Source: an uncultured Lachnospiraceae bacterium
Lineage (GTDB): Bacteria; Bacillota; Clostridia; Lachnospirales; Lachnospiraceae
Reading direction: 5' to 3'
Assembly (NCBI GenBank): GCA_910579805.1
Contig: CAJTWM010000007.1
Location: forward strand, 1 to 64,000
DNA length: 64,000 nt
Part shown: in pieces, positions 51,611 through 61,280 of the stretch
Numbering within the stretch: position 1 is the first letter of the stretch
How the letters are laid out: each line of letters starts with the position of its first letter
Made by a program: the position numbers and the translations under genes
The notes under the pieces: model-generated
Told to the model about the DNA's origin: nothing
The model's database searches: none
What the model saw: the letters and a program-made list of their open reading frames with translations, nothing else

Positions 51611-53383
51611 TTGATACATAAGAATTTAAAAATGATGAATATGGCATTTGGCTTTGCGCCTAAGTGGGTGATATTAACATTTATTCAAAACTTGTGTACT
51701 GAATTGGGTGCAGTATTTACTTCAGTAATGGTAGTGGAAATCGTATATAGCGGTATCATAGGGATTCTGCCATATAATAAGGTATGTATCTATATCGTTG
51801 CTATCAGTATGTTTATATTTGGCAATTGCTTGATTAATTCCGTTTATTATGGAAAGTTTTATGAAACAGGAATACAGATGATTCGGGACAGTATATCATT
51901 TTTAATAAACAATAAAACGGCCAACGTAGATATTGCTTTATTTCAAGATATAGAATTTCAAAATATACATAGTTTAGTACAAGAAGATTTCCCGAAAAAG
52001 GTGATAGAGATTGTCCAATATATGGCTTTCTATTTATCTAACGTTTTGGCCATTATTCTGTGTCTCATTATTTCCGCAACAATCAGTTTTCATACAGTAA
52101 TTTTAGGGTGCTTAGTGATTCCGTTACTAATTGTCATTAGTAATAAAAAAAAATTTTATAATAGGATAATAGCGAAAAACCGATCTGAATATAGAAAGAG
52201 AAAAGAATATTATGTGGATGTTTTTTCAAAGAAGGAATATGTTGAGGAAATAAGGCTGTATCCCTTTATTGATATTTTTAAGAAGGAAATGCATTCCATT
52301 TCCGAGTCATTGAGGACTAAAGTAAAAAAGAATAATAAGAAGATGTTTGTTCTTGATCTGGTAAATCAAGGGATTTTAGAAATAGGTGTTTATTGGGGTA
52401 TTATTCTTTATTTATCGTTTAACGTCATTGAGAAAACATATCCGGTTAGTTATCTTTTGCCAACTGCTGCAGTAGTATTTCAGTTGATTAAGAGGGCAAA
52501 TGCCGTTATAGGAATCGGGCCGATTCTAAAAGATTATGCTGAATCTGAAAATTTTTATGAAAAGTTTATGAGCGCAAGTGCAGAAGTTGAAAATCAGCAG
52601 GGGGAAGTGCTGGATGGGAATATAGAACAGATTGATATAGTCGATCTGTCCTTCCGGTATCATGAAAGCGGTGTCTTAGTACTGGATCATGTGAATATGA
52701 AAATAGCAAAGGGACAAAAAATTGCGCTTGTTGGAGAAAATGGCGCAGGTAAGACAACTTTAATGCGCATATTGCTTGGTCTATATAATAATTATACAGG
52801 GAGCGTATTTATTAATGGAATAGAATTGCGTAATCTTGATAAAAAAAGCTATCGTTTGAAGACATCGCATATATTGCAATTTTTTCATATTTATGCGTGT
52901 TCTTTGAATGAAAATGTTATGTTGGGAGATGAAACGGGAAAGAAAGCAAAAACGGAAACAAAACTTGAAAAGGCTTTGATGGATGCGGATCTTTATGACG
53001 AAATAATTGAGCGTTATAAGAATCCAAATCCGTTTTTGACAAAAGAATTTACAGAAGACGGTGTCGAATTGTCTGGCGGGCAAAAGCAAAAACTAGCGAT
53101 TGCCAGAGCGTATTACAAAGATGCCGGAATCATCTTTATGGATGAGCCGTCCAGTGCGCTTGATCCTTTATCAGAAGCCAGAATATTTGATAAGATTAAC
53201 GTCTTGACAGAAAATAAATTATTATTGGTCGTTTCGCACAGGCTTTATACAATCAGGAATGTAGACTGGACATATTATTTAGAAAAAGGGCGGGTAGTTG
53301 AACAAGGAACGCATGAATCGCTGATGCAACTGAAAGGCAGATATGAAAAAATGTATACCGCACAAGGAGAGAGGTTCGCATGA
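51611..53383 (+). CDS. ABC exporter half-transporter 1 of the radical-SAM locus
   Basis: 590 residues from the TTG at 51611, which has GGAGG 9 bases upstream. Six-helix export-type membrane domain (about 1-320), then the ATPase: Walker A GENGAGKTTLM, signature LSGGQKQKLAIARAYY, Walker B IIFMDEPSSALDP, H-loop VSHRLYTI. No N-terminal C39 peptidase. With the second half-transporter, encoded with a 4-base overlap, it should form a heterodimer that exports the maturase's product. Confidence 0.9.
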   Translation: MIHKNLKMMNMAFGFAPKWVILTFIQNLCTELGAVFTSVMVVEIVYSGIIGILPYNKVCIYIVAISMFIFGNCLINSVYYGKFYETGIQMIRDSISFLINNKTANVDIALFQDIEFQNIHSLVQEDFPKKVIEIVQYMAFYLSNVLAIILCLIISATISFHTVILGCLVIPLLIVISNKKKFYNRIIAKNRSEYRKRKEYYVDVFSKKEYVEEIRLYPFIDIFKKEMHSISESLRTKVKKNNKKMFVLDLVNQGILEIGVYWGIILYLSFNVIEKTYPVSYLLPTAAVVFQLIKRANAVIGIGPILKDYAESENFYEKFMSASAEVENQQGEVLDGNIEQIDIVDLSFRYHESGVLVLDHVNMKIAKGQKIALVGENGAGKTTLMRILLGLYNNYTGSVFINGIELRNLDKKSYRLKTSHILQFFHIYACSLNENVMLGDETGKKAKTETKLEKALMDADLYDEIIERYKNPNPFLTKEFTEDGVELSGGQKQKLAIARAYYKDAGIIFMDEPSSALDPLSEARIFDKINVLTENKLLLVVSHRLYTIRNVDWTYYLEKGRVVEQGTHESLMQLKGRYEKMYTAQGERFA

Positions 53384-55140
53384 AGGAAAAAATAGGTGCA
53401 ATAAGGTATTTGTCAAAGCAACTGCGTCATGCAAGTATAAAGTTTTGGATTACTACAATATTAAAAGAGCTGATCAAAAGTTTTGAGTATTTTTTGGTTG
53501 ATGTGCTTTTGATTAAGATGATTATTGATGCGTTGATTCAAGGTACGGATATTCAGGAAATAATCAGATGGGTTATAGTGGCTGTACTTATTAGAGGAAT
53601 CCGTATTATATTTATTTCCTATTATGATAATTATATGAATACGTTAGAGCCGATCAAAATCGAAGAATATTTTATTGGCATGGTAATGGATAAATCTAAC
53701 AGCGTTGATGTGAAATGTTATGATGAAACGGAATATTATAATGATTATGTAATGGCTGTCAGGGATATTGACAAGAAGGCAATGAAAATGCTGGATGATA
53801 TGGGAATACTAATAGGTACAGTAATTTTAATTGCTTTAACCGGCACATTCGTAGTGATAAAGGATCCTGTGTTATTAATTTTTGTAATTGCACCGGTTAT
53901 GGGAGATGCAATATTACGTGTGAAGATATCAAATAAAGAATATGCTAAAGAAGAAAAAATGAGTAAAATACGCCGCAGGCAGGACTATATCAATAGAGTA
54001 AATAATGAAAGCGAATATGCTGAAGAAGCACGTTTGTCTTCCATTACAAGCTTCTATCGTAAGTCGTTTTTGGAGAATGTAGAAGAGGCAAAAAAAGTTA
54101 CGGATTCTTTTTTTGGCGGACTGTTAAAATTATATTTATTGAGTGATTTTCTTTATGAACCTAAGAATCTTTTAGTGGTATTGTATTTGGCATATAAGGC
54201 GATTATAGTAAAAGATATATCTGCCGGGGATTTTATGGCAATTCAAACGGCATTGGCAGGGTTTAGCTCCAATTTGGGAAAAATAACGCAGCGCTCAACT
54301 GTCTTTAATGGGCATATATTGCATTCATTAAAATTTAAAGCATTTTTAGAGTATAAAAATACTGTTGTCGACGGTACACAGCCGCTTAAAGCAATTAAAT
54401 GTATTGAATTTAGGGATGTTTCGTTTCGGTATGCAAAGAATCAGCCTTATGTTTTGGAAGGGATTAATTTAAAAATTAATGCGGGAGAACAGTTGGCACT
54501 AGTAGGAAGGAACGGACAAGGGAAATCTACATTGATAAAACTGTTATTAAGATTTTATGATGTTTCAGAGGGAGAAATCTTAGTAAACGGTAATTCAATC
54601 AGACAGTATAAAATTGGAGATCTGCGTCGTGAAATGATGTTTTTATCACAGCAGTTTCACTGCTATAAAATTCCGATTATCTCTAATATAGTGATGCAGG
54701 ACAGCGATGCAAGCGGTTGTGCTAATCTTCATATGTTGGGCTTGGATGAAGTTTTGGAGAAATTTCCTAATAGAGAATATTCAGTATTTGGGAAAGACTT
54801 GTATGAGGATGGGATAGAATTATCTAAAGGGCAGCAGCAGAAGGTGGCGATATGCAGAGCTTTGAAAAAAGGAGGCAGCGTATTGATCATGGATGAGCCA
54901 ACAGCAGCGTTAGATCCGAATGCTGAAACAAAGCTGTTTCATGTATTGAATAATGATGCAAAGAAAAATATGTCAATTATTATTTCACATAATCTGTCTT
55001 TAGCGAAACATGCCGACAAAATAGCCGTTTTGGACAAAGGGAGAATACAAGAAGTCGGTTCGCATGACAATCTGTTTACAAAGGACGGTATATATAAACG
55101 TATGTTTTTACTGCAAAGGGAAACAGCCTTAGGAAAATGA
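53380..55140 (+). CDS. ABC exporter half-transporter 2 of the radical-SAM locus
   Basis: 586 residues, ATG overlapping the first half-transporter's stop (ATGA). Membrane domain about 1-320, then Walker A GRNGQGKSTLIK, a non-canonical signature LSKGQQQKVAICRAL (Lys for the second Gly), Walker B VLIMDEPTAALDP, and H-loop ISHNLSLA. The altered signature suggests one degenerate ATP site, as in many heterodimeric exporters. AT-rich codons match its neighbours. Ends at a mirror-image hairpin. Confidence 0.9.
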   Translation: MKEKIGAIRYLSKQLRHASIKFWITTILKELIKSFEYFLVDVLLIKMIIDALIQGTDIQEIIRWVIVAVLIRGIRIIFISYYDNYMNTLEPIKIEEYFIGMVMDKSNSVDVKCYDETEYYNDYVMAVRDIDKKAMKMLDDMGILIGTVILIALTGTFVVIKDPVLLIFVIAPVMGDAILRVKISNKEYAKEEKMSKIRRRQDYINRVNNESEYAEEARLSSITSFYRKSFLENVEEAKKVTDSFFGGLLKLYLLSDFLYEPKNLLVVLYLAYKAIIVKDISAGDFMAIQTALAGFSSNLGKITQRSTVFNGHILHSLKFKAFLEYKNTVVDGTQPLKAIKCIEFRDVSFRYAKNQPYVLEGINLKINAGEQLALVGRNGQGKSTLIKLLLRFYDVSEGEILVNGNSIRQYKIGDLRREMMFLSQQFHCYKIPIISNIVMQDSDASGCANLHMLGLDEVLEKFPNREYSVFGKDLYEDGIELSKGQQQKVAICRALKKGGSVLIMDEPTAALDPNAETKLFHVLNNDAKKNMSIIISHNLSLAKHADKIAVLDKGRIQEVGSHDNLFTKDGIYKRMFLLQRETALGK

Positions 55141-55141
55141 T

Positions 55142-55190
55142 AAAAGCGGTCATCTTTGGAATTTACAATGTTCCGGGGACGACCGCTTTT
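55142..55190. terminator. Hairpin on the right of the AT-rich locus
   Basis: AAAAGCGGTC and GACCGCTTTT at the base are a perfect 10-bp stem, followed by TTTTTAT. Its reverse complement resembles the hairpin at 49932-49975. Confidence 0.75.
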
Positions 55191-55256
55191 TATAGAATTT
55201 AGTGTAGTTTATAGGAATCGTATACAATATAAAAGATAGTAAATACTTATTTTCAA

Positions 55257-57329
55257 TCAGTTTACATAAATCTCATACATTTTCCCGTCTCTTACCATGA
55301 CCGGAATAATATCTATCGGTGCGGGAACGGTTATTTTCTGACCGCCGTCATAAGTTTTTTTCGTATAGGCATCCGTCCAAGTGCTTCCGGCAGGAAGATA
55401 GATCTCCCGTTCCACAGCGCCCGCGCTCATAACCGGAGATACCAGCAGATCAGGGCCGAACATATAGGAATCCTCAATTTCCCAACAGGTTTTATCCTCA
55501 GGAAAATCATAGAACAGCGGACGCATCACAGGCGCGCCGGATTCGCTTGCCGCTTTCATGCACTCTCTGATATAGGGACGGAGTTTTTCCCGGATAAACA
55601 GATATTTGGACAAAATCTGATAGTTGTCTTCCCCAAAGCTCCACACCTCGTTGTCCTGTCCGCTGGTAAGCTGGCGGACGCCGTCAATAAATTCCTCTTC
55701 CCTTTCATACCAGGGTGAACGTTCCCCGTGCATACGGAAGACTGGACAGAACGCGCCCCATTCAAACCAACGGACCAAAAGCTCCTGAAAAGCAGGATCG
55801 GAAATATTGCCTCCAAGGAAACCGCCGATATCGGAGGTCCACCACGGAATGCCTGCAATTCCCATATTTAAGCCGGCCTGAAGCTGTTCGCGCATGGAAC
55901 GGAAGGAAGAATAAATATCTCCCGACCATGTTAAGACTGCGTACTTCTGGCTGCCTGCCCACGCACAGCGGACCAGACTCATGATTTCTTCTTCCCCTTC
56001 CGCTTTTAGCCCGTCATAAAATCCTTTTGCATAGCCCACAGGGTAAGTATTGGTGCATTGCAGGGCAGTCCCCGCATAGTAACGGTAATTGTCAAAGTCG
56101 TAAGGCCCGTATTCCGGTTCCGCTTCGTCCAGCCAAAAGCACCGGATACCCTTCTTGTAATAATTTTCCCTGCAGCGTTCCCAAACGAACTTTTGCGCGC
56201 CGGGATGAGTGGCGTCGTAAAAGACCGTATTGCCCATCCATGTCATGTGGTTGGAATTTCCCCTGTCCGCAGTGACCAGATAACCCAAATCGTTCATTTT
56301 TCCGAAATTTTCGCTTCGTTCATCAATGGTCGGCCAAACGGATACCACGGTTTCGATGCCCAGCTCTTTTAATTCCTTTACCATTTGTTCGGGATCGGGC
56401 CAGTCCCGGGGTTCAAATTTAAATTCCCCCTGCATAGTCCAGTGGAAAAAGTCCACTACAATGGCATCCATAGGAAGTCCCCGTTTCTTATGTTCTCTTG
56501 CCACGGCAAGAAGTTCTTCCTGATTCCGGTAGCGGAGTTTACACTGCCAGTATCCGAGGCCGTATTCGGGCATCATCGGCGTTCTGCCCGTAGCAAGGGA
56601 GTATTGGGCCTCCAGTTCGGCGGGAGTGTCTCCTGCCGTTATGAAATAGTCCAGTTTTTTGGTGCTTTTAGCGTACCACTCCGTTTTATTCGTACCGAAT
56701 GTGGCGGTGCCGATTGCCGGATTATTCCAAAGAAAACCGTAGCCCCTGTTAGAGATCATAAAAGGAACGCTGGCCTGACTGTTTCGGTGCGCCAGTTCTA
56801 AACATGCGCCCTTCTTATCCAGATTTTTTTCCTGATATTGTCCCATGCCGAAAATCTTTTCACCCTCAAAGGCTTCAAAGCGTGCGGTCAGCTCAAAATC
56901 CGTACTGCCCTGTATGGGTTTTAATTCTCTTGCGTCTACCCGCAACGGAACGCAGTAGCGGTTGATGCGGTTACGGTTTCTCCAATATTCCTCCGTCAGA
57001 AGCTCCCCTTTTTGATTGTAGAAACTGATCCACCCTTCATGGGAAACTTTTGCCGTGATTTTTCCGTTTACCAGCTTTGCCTGAGTGCCGGTCTGGTGAT
57101 ACTTGGCAAATTCATCTCCCTGATACCATGGGTCGGTGACGTCGATCGTTTCAAAAGAAATATCTGCCGGAATCTTTTCCATGATTTCGGTAAGCGCCCA
57201 GTCGTTTTCGTCCATGTTCGGTTCGCCGCTCATCCGTATCCGTAAAGAATTGGGTCCCCATGGTTCGATCCAAACCTGCGATCTGCCTTCTGCGATGATC
57301 AGCCGGTTATTTTCTTCATAAATATGCAT
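55257..57329 (-). CDS. Glycoside hydrolase family 31 (probable alpha-xylosidase)
   Basis: 690 residues from the ATG at 57329 (AAGGAGGAGG about 8 bases upstream; the frame opens at 57386). N-terminal beta-sandwich with AHRNSQASVPFMISNRGYGF, then the (beta/alpha)8 barrel with nucleophile Asp in FWLDEAEPE (about residue 397) and acid/base Asp in WSGDIYSSF (about 468), and GIPWWTSDIGGF. The layout is close to YicI-type alpha-xylosidases. No signal peptide, so it acts in the cytoplasm. The GH74 gene lies 63 bases upstream on the same strand. Together they would take apart imported xyloglucan oligosaccharides. Confidence 0.85.
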   Translation of the reverse strand: MHIYEENNRLIIAEGRSQVWIEPWGPNSLRIRMSGEPNMDENDWALTEIMEKIPADISFETIDVTDPWYQGDEFAKYHQTGTQAKLVNGKITAKVSHEGWISFYNQKGELLTEEYWRNRNRINRYCVPLRVDARELKPIQGSTDFELTARFEAFEGEKIFGMGQYQEKNLDKKGACLELAHRNSQASVPFMISNRGYGFLWNNPAIGTATFGTNKTEWYAKSTKKLDYFITAGDTPAELEAQYSLATGRTPMMPEYGLGYWQCKLRYRNQEELLAVAREHKKRGLPMDAIVVDFFHWTMQGEFKFEPRDWPDPEQMVKELKELGIETVVSVWPTIDERSENFGKMNDLGYLVTADRGNSNHMTWMGNTVFYDATHPGAQKFVWERCRENYYKKGIRCFWLDEAEPEYGPYDFDNYRYYAGTALQCTNTYPVGYAKGFYDGLKAEGEEEIMSLVRCAWAGSQKYAVLTWSGDIYSSFRSMREQLQAGLNMGIAGIPWWTSDIGGFLGGNISDPAFQELLVRWFEWGAFCPVFRMHGERSPWYEREEEFIDGVRQLTSGQDNEVWSFGEDNYQILSKYLFIREKLRPYIRECMKAASESGAPVMRPLFYDFPEDKTCWEIEDSYMFGPDLLVSPVMSAGAVEREIYLPAGSTWTDAYTKKTYDGGQKITVPAPIDIIPVMVRDGKMYEIYVN

Positions 57330-57392
57330 TTGTTGTCCTCCTCCTTCTGAATATTTTATATTTGACATTTTGTGTGGTCTTATCATTACTAT

Positions 57393-59729
57393 TTACTGTT
57401 CCGGTTCTCCGTAAAGCAATCCGTTGGATCCGGTTGCCAGATAAAATCTTCCGAATACCTGACAGTCGCCGTCAATGCTGTTGATCTCCCCATACATCTG
57501 TTTTTCGGTATTGATCCGCTCAAAACTTTTTCCTTCATCTAAAGTCCGGTAAAATCCGTAAACGCCGTCCAACTTGGCGTTACAATAGATCGCTTTCTTA
57601 TCCTGATAATAGTCCCCGCCCGGTGAGCCAAGGCCAAGACCGACGCGGTAAACTTCGTCGCCTTCTTTGGTGAGACGGTTTACCGTTACCTGATCGGAGG
57701 ATTTGTCATAGATCAGTTTCCAAAGGCCGCCTTTATTTAACGCCATATAAAAAATGCCGCTCTTTCCGGTTTCACCGCGTATTTCCGTTTTATTTGCACA
57801 GTCGATCAGGCCGAAATCCGTATCAGGAAAATCTTTTGGCAGTAAATATTCGTGAAAAGTCTTTCCGCCGTCCTTACTGATATAAAAATCAGAATGCTCT
57901 CCGAAGCCGTAAAATAGGCTGCTGTCCATACGGTCGGCATATGTTTTTACGCTGCCTTCCGTCTTCTGCGCTCCGTTTCTATCATAGACCTGACAAAAGA
58001 GGAAAGAGTTTCCGCCGTCCGTGCTTACGAGCATTCTGTCCACCGGAAGGGAGATCCCATCGGCCACCGACCAGACAATATTATGGCAGTCGGGGGACAT
58101 GGCTGCCCAGCCGGAGTTGACGTTGGGCTGTTCAATAAACCGGAGCGCTGCATCCAGTTCTTCGGACAGGCCAAAGGGCATGGGGAGCCGTTCAAAGGTC
58201 TTTCCGCAGTCATGGGAGAGGATCAGTCCGCCTTTTGTTTTTCCCGTCCAGTTGCCCCGGGGAGTGACGATGATATTTTCCGGATGTTCATCCGAAAAAT
58301 CCGCATTGATACAGGTAATATAACGGTTTCCGTTTTCGTCGGCAAAGGAGTTATCGCAGGGGACATCCAAGTCTTCAAAAGCAAATCCCCCCAAATCGCC
58401 TAAAATATCAATGACTTTTGTACTGCCTTTCGGAAGGCTGTAGACATTCAAGTGAACGGTTTCTTCGATGCCGTCGCACCAGTCCGTAAAAACGGGATGA
58501 TCCGAAGTCAGGTGATCTATACGGAAAACGCCTGTGCCGGAATTAAACCATGCTTCGTCAGGATCGAAGGGATTGAATTTCAGGTCGCTCATCCAGTGAA
58601 GAAGAGAGTGGCCGCCGTTGTATCCGGGACGCATATAGGGGGCGCGGAAACGCAGATCTCCCGTTTCCAGATCGTATAAAATCTGCCGCCAGCTTGTTCC
58701 GTAGTCGTGAGAGAGGAAAATACTGTCGCCGTCGTCTTTTACGATCGTAGAGGCAAGCAGCATCCCCGGAATTTCTAAAGAAGCGGATATACCGGAAAAG
58801 CCGTAATCCAATAGTTGCCCCTGCGCAATATGATCCTGTCCCACGCCGGAAACCTTGGAGAAACTGCCGGGGGTAATGTTTTCAGGCTTGCCGATATATC
58901 CTTCCGCATCCAAGGGATAACGGAGAATATTGCCGTCGACGGTATCGCCCGAATCGCAGCTATATCCGTTTTCCCGTACATAGGAGCGGCGTCCGGTAGA
59001 AGCAAAGGTGACATAAAGGTATTCAGAATCTATACTGAAACGCTGGGCAACCTGACCGTTTAACGGACACCCTTCTATTTCGTGGCTTTCCGGTACTTCT
59101 AAAGCCGTAAAAGTCCGGCCTTTGTCATAACTGGCATAGAGGCTGTGTCCCCGTAAAATATCTCTTTTTTTGGTCGTAACTCCTGCGCTGCCGACAAGCA
59201 GGGCTTTTCCGGCCTGTGTGACAAAGGTCAGGTAGTCTTCGGGAAGAGCGGTACACTTGTTCCAATTTTTCCCCTGATCCGTACTGATCAGGAGTCCTTC
59301 CTGCTGGCTGGCAAAATAGAGGGTATCGGGAGATTCCTTGTCTACAAAGAGTCGGTCCGCCGTTCCTCTGCCGTTTAAATTGCCATGGATCAATACGGGG
59401 ATCTTTTCATATCTGAAAGTTTCGCCGTAATCTTCGGAAATGGCAAGAACGCCTTTTTCCGGTTTATTTTCGCCGCATGCGATATAGAGCAGGTTGGGAC
59501 GGTTGTCATCCAAGGCAAGGGCGATTGGAAAAGTCTCGCTCAGATCTTCCGCCGTCACATGGGAGATCAGGCTGATCCATTTCTTTTCCTGAAAATCATA
59601 GCGGTATGTGCCGCCGATGTCTGTCCGTGCATACAGGACACCTTCCTTTTTGGGATGAAATAAAAAACCTGTTACATAACCGCCTCCCAGAATGGGCAGA
59701 TTGCGGTATCGATAAGGAATCTGCTTCAT
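57393..59729 (-). CDS. GH74-type xyloglucanase, apparently intracellular
   Basis: 778 residues from the ATG at 59729 (AAGGAGG 9 bases upstream). Two seven-bladed propellers with BNR/Asp-box motifs: SEDYGETF, STDQGKNW, SYDKGRTF, SHDYGTSW, SHDCGKTF, STDGGNSF, SKDGGKTF. Catalytic Asp is in YARTDIGGTY (about residue 37); the second catalytic Asp is likely in DILGDLGGF (about 444). These are the two GH74 hallmarks. No signal peptide or membrane helix is present, unlike most GH74 enzymes. Co-transcribed with GH31. Should cut xyloglucan backbone or oligosaccharides. Confidence 0.8.
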   Translation of the reverse strand: MKQIPYRYRNLPILGGGYVTGFLFHPKKEGVLYARTDIGGTYRYDFQEKKWISLISHVTAEDLSETFPIALALDDNRPNLLYIACGENKPEKGVLAISEDYGETFRYEKIPVLIHGNLNGRGTADRLFVDKESPDTLYFASQQEGLLISTDQGKNWNKCTALPEDYLTFVTQAGKALLVGSAGVTTKKRDILRGHSLYASYDKGRTFTALEVPESHEIEGCPLNGQVAQRFSIDSEYLYVTFASTGRRSYVRENGYSCDSGDTVDGNILRYPLDAEGYIGKPENITPGSFSKVSGVGQDHIAQGQLLDYGFSGISASLEIPGMLLASTIVKDDGDSIFLSHDYGTSWRQILYDLETGDLRFRAPYMRPGYNGGHSLLHWMSDLKFNPFDPDEAWFNSGTGVFRIDHLTSDHPVFTDWCDGIEETVHLNVYSLPKGSTKVIDILGDLGGFAFEDLDVPCDNSFADENGNRYITCINADFSDEHPENIIVTPRGNWTGKTKGGLILSHDCGKTFERLPMPFGLSEELDAALRFIEQPNVNSGWAAMSPDCHNIVWSVADGISLPVDRMLVSTDGGNSFLFCQVYDRNGAQKTEGSVKTYADRMDSSLFYGFGEHSDFYISKDGGKTFHEYLLPKDFPDTDFGLIDCANKTEIRGETGKSGIFYMALNKGGLWKLIYDKSSDQVTVNRLTKEGDEVYRVGLGLGSPGGDYYQDKKAIYCNAKLDGVYGFYRTLDEGKSFERINTEKQMYGEINSIDGDCQVFGRFYLATGSNGLLYGEPEQ

Positions 59730-59919
59730 CGTGTGGTACCTCCTTTTCCCGTTCAAATAATGTTCATAAAGTTTGGAACTGTGATCAGAACGAAAAATCA
59801 ATTTTCATTAAGCATACATGGTAACCTCAAAAAGGACAACAGGCAAAATTCAAGATAGTAGTTGTAAAAATTAGTTAGGTAGAGCATAATCAACTTATGC
59901 AGGAAATTTTGCAAAATCC

Positions 59920-60069
59920 AAAAACTATCGTTTGCATGAGAAATTGGGTTTTCAGCCGACCGGAGAAATCGTTAACGGGGGAGAAGTGGAATGTAAACTT
60001 GATTTAAATAGTAAGGAACGGACGGTGTCATTGAGAGAAAGCGATATGCCCGATGAAAATTTAGTTTGA
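59920..60069 (+). pseudogene. C-terminal fragment of a GNAT acetyltransferase
   Basis: 50 codons reading NYRLHEKLGFQPTGEIVNGG, then EVECKLDL, before the stop at 60067. (N/A)xxLYEKLGF followed by a Gly-rich turn is the end of many GNAT enzymes. The catalytic domain is missing. It precedes the Nudix gene by 28 bases. Confidence 0.6.
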
Positions 60070-60097
60070 CAGGTAAACAGGGAACGGAGGAGACAGG

Positions 60098-60583
60098 ATG
60101 CATTTTACATATTGCCCGCATTGCGGGAACAAGCTGGTCCAAAAAGAAATAGGAGACGAAGGGATGATTCCGTTTTGCCAAAAGTGTGATGTGCCGTTAT
60201 GGGATATGTTTACAACGAGTATTATAGCCGCTGTGGTAAATGAGCAGAGGGAGATCGCACTGTTAAGACAGAACTATGTATCTGCTGTAAATTATGTATG
60301 CGTGGCGGGGATCATGAAATTAGGAGAATCGGCGGAAGACACAGTGATCAGAGAGGTAAAAGAGGAAATCGGCTTGGATGTTAGTAAAGTTGAGTTTGTG
60401 AAGAGCTATCCTTATGAAAAAAAGGAAATGCTGATGTTAGGGTACAAGGCATCTGTAAAAAAGTCCGATTTTAAAATATCAGGGGAGGTAGACTCCGTTT
60501 CATGGGTGAAATTTGAACATGCTTTAGGCCTGCTGAGGGAGGGGAGCATAGCGTGGCAGTTGGTTAAGACTGTAATAGCGTGA
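60098..60583 (+). CDS. Nudix hydrolase with zinc ribbon
   Basis: 161 residues. An N-terminal zinc ribbon (CPHCGNKL, CQKCDVP) precedes a Nudix domain whose box is complete: GIMKLGESAEDT followed by VIREVKEEIGL (Gx5Ex7REUxEExGU). NudC-like architecture but shorter; could act on NAD-capped RNA, dinucleotides or related metabolites. AACGGAGGAG precedes the ATG. Confidence 0.9.
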   Translation: MHFTYCPHCGNKLVQKEIGDEGMIPFCQKCDVPLWDMFTTSIIAAVVNEQREIALLRQNYVSAVNYVCVAGIMKLGESAEDTVIREVKEEIGLDVSKVEFVKSYPYEKKEMLMLGYKASVKKSDFKISGEVDSVSWVKFEHALGLLREGSIAWQLVKTVIA

Positions 60584-60661
60584 AATTAGAAATTTCCCTA
60601 TTCTGGCATGCAAGTTTTATCAGAAACAAGGAGCTGTCTTATCCAAAATGAGGAGGACAAA

Positions 60662-60931
60662 GTGAAGCTGGGAGCTTACCAATTTTCTGTGACAAAAAAT
60701 ATAAAATATAATTTTGAAACTGTAAAAAAAGCTATTATAAAAGCTTCGCATAAAGGGGTCAGACTTTTAGTTTTTCCGGAATGTGCATTAACGGGATACC
60801 CACCTCGTGATATTAAGAATTCTTCTGTGATAAATTTTCAAGAATTAAATTCTGTATATGAGCAATTGCAAAGTCTGGCTGATAAAAATGCAATACATAT
60901 CATAATTGGAACGATTATACAGGAAGAATGA
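60662..60931 (+). pseudogene. Nitrilase/CN-hydrolase fragment
   Basis: 89 codons from the GTG at 60662 (GGAGG about 6 bases upstream). The N-terminus matches the carbon-nitrogen hydrolase family, including the catalytic Glu in LLVFPECALTGYPP. The family is about 270 residues with catalytic Lys and Cys further on; both are missing because the frame ends after IIIGTIIQEE. It is overlapped by the start of the next gene (ATGA). Probably inactive. Confidence 0.7.
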
Positions 60932-61203
60932 ATTTTAAACTGGACACGAATTATTCCGAAGAAGAATTGCAATTTATTAGTGAACATGATTGTAAAATTC
61001 TCTCTGAAATCACTCTCTCAAAAACAAATTTTTCTTCATATGAGATACCACGCCGAATGTTTAATTATGGGGGGACTTATATCGCTGAGATCATTGATGA
61101 TGAAACGAATAGTCCGGTATGGGCAGTTTTATCAAAATGGAAGGGTGTCTATCATTTTTCAACTTATTACTCCTCTTTGGAAAGGCTGGAACAAGGGTTG
61201 TAA
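60928..61203 (+). CDS. Hypothetical 91-residue protein
   Basis: ATG at 60928 overlaps the stop of the nitrilase fragment. No signal peptide or membrane helix. It has a YxxEELQFISEHD start and a beta-rich end (PVWAVLSKWKGVYHFSTYY). No family recognised. The overlap suggests that its present start was created by the same deletion that truncated the nitrilase, so it may itself be shortened. Confidence 0.45.
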   Translation: MNFKLDTNYSEEELQFISEHDCKILSEITLSKTNFSSYEIPRRMFNYGGTYIAEIIDDETNSPVWAVLSKWKGVYHFSTYYSSLERLEQGL

Positions 61204-61280
61204 AAAGAGGGTAGGAAAAAGACGGTGGGTATGGTAAAATGAGGACATTGGAGAAATAAAAATCTGAAAGGATAACGTTT

